From NCBI GenBank assembly GCA_026785785.1, contig JAJAZI010000070.1, forward strand, positions 1 to 5,203: a stretch of DNA of 5,203 nt, in the 5' to 3' direction. The stretch's first letter is position 1; every line of letters starts with the position of its first letter. This stretch comes from Microbacteriaceae bacterium. GTDB taxonomy: Bacteria; Actinomycetota; Actinomycetes; Actinomycetales; Microbacteriaceae. Positions 4,838 to 5,203 of the stretch are shown here, piece by piece. A program made the position numbers and the translations under genes. The notes below the pieces were generated by a model that saw only the letters and a list, made by a program, of their open reading frames with translations, did no database searches and was not told the origin of the DNA.

Positions 4838-5203
4838 TGCTTCGCGGGGCCGCGCGGTTTCAGCTATACGCGGATGGTCACTGATGGAGCGACCTTTGCG
4901 CGGCTCTGCAATGTATTCATCAATCCTCACGTTCGTGGCCAAGGTGCCGGGGCGGCGCTCATCGCCGGAATCGTGGAAGACTGCCGACCACTCGGGCTAC
5001 GGTGCATCGCTCTCTTGACCGACGACGCGCACGGCGTGTACCCCAAGTTCGGGTTCGCCCGATTAGACGTATCCGGAACGTTGATGAAGCGCCTGGATAA
5101 GCCAAGCTCCTGGGTTCCCGAGACTCATCCCTCGACCAGAGGAATTTCTTCCGCACCGACCGTTCGCTCTCGCTGGGTAGCAGGGATCGCGGAAACGAGA
5201 CGC
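4838..5203 (+). pseudogene. GNAT-family acetyltransferase, N-terminally truncated
   Basis: The frame opens after TGA 4835-4837 and stays open to the right edge. It encodes a clear GNAT core: FSYTRMVTDGATFARLCNVF, then the acetyl-CoA pyrophosphate-binding loop of the RGQGAG type with an RxxGxG/A pattern (around 4934-4951), a helix ALIAGIVEDC, and the C-terminal core LLTDDAHGVYPKFGFARLD, ending near 5101 where relatives usually stop. Intact members (about 140 residues, acetyl transfer from acetyl-CoA to an amine) have another 35-50 N-terminal residues before the CF-G-x-x-G-F segment; here they are cut off by the stop and no matching sequence is found in the other plus frames between 4764 and 4838. 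The first in-frame ATG (4874) lies inside the core with no ribosome binding site. Beyond 5101 the frame continues without recognisable homology. It is probably a non-functional remnant; substrate unknown. Confidence 0.7.

Noticed and set aside
4812..5018. Plus-strand 68-codon frame starting with MTNAVRDPD as the missing GNAT N-terminus
   Set aside because: It provides only about ten residues before the core and shows no similarity to GNAT N-termini; downstream it is out of frame with the core.

Overview
The window looks like chromosomal DNA of a high-GC actinobacterium, possibly Microbacteriaceae. The evidence is the strong G/C bias at third codon positions, the GTGA/ATGA start-stop overlaps and a glycerol-kinase C-terminus of actinobacterial type. 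The genus assignment is inference.

Layout. Positions 2-139 (+) are the last 45 codons of a glycerol kinase. Positions 140-807 contain no intact gene. This stretch holds an 11-bp direct repeat, a 112-bp C-rich element bounded by perfect 12-bp inverted repeats (219-330), the N-terminal third of a serine recombinase (minus strand, 331-546) that stops being recognisable at that element, a pair of 12-bp direct repeats, and an unrecognised coding-like scrap (662-778). It reads as a decayed mobile-element or recombination site. From 4763 down to 808 runs a compact five-gene minus-strand operon. On the right, 4838-5203 (+) is a GNAT acetyltransferase frame that lacks its N-terminal part.

The operon, in transcription order, is: a DoxX/DoxD-type four-helix membrane protein (4227-4763); a second small four-helix membrane protein (3829-4230); an acyl-CoA-dehydrogenase-fold flavoprotein with no visible catalytic glutamate (2657-3832); a PhnD/SsuA-type periplasmic-binding-protein fold with no export signal (1848-2660); and a radical SAM enzyme with a TusA-like N-terminal region (808-1854). 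Every junction overlaps (4, 4, 4 and 7 bp), so the genes are probably translationally coupled and serve one process.

No single gene fixes that process. The DoxD-like membrane protein, the TusA-like region and the resemblance of the flavoprotein to the DszC/SfnB branch all lean towards sulfur or organosulfur chemistry. The binding-protein fold appears to be cytosolic and has no permease or ATPase beside it, so it is more likely a ligand-binding partner or an enzyme than a transporter part. This operon is the best candidate in the window for an undescribed system; its function is inference, while its architecture is read directly from the sequence.
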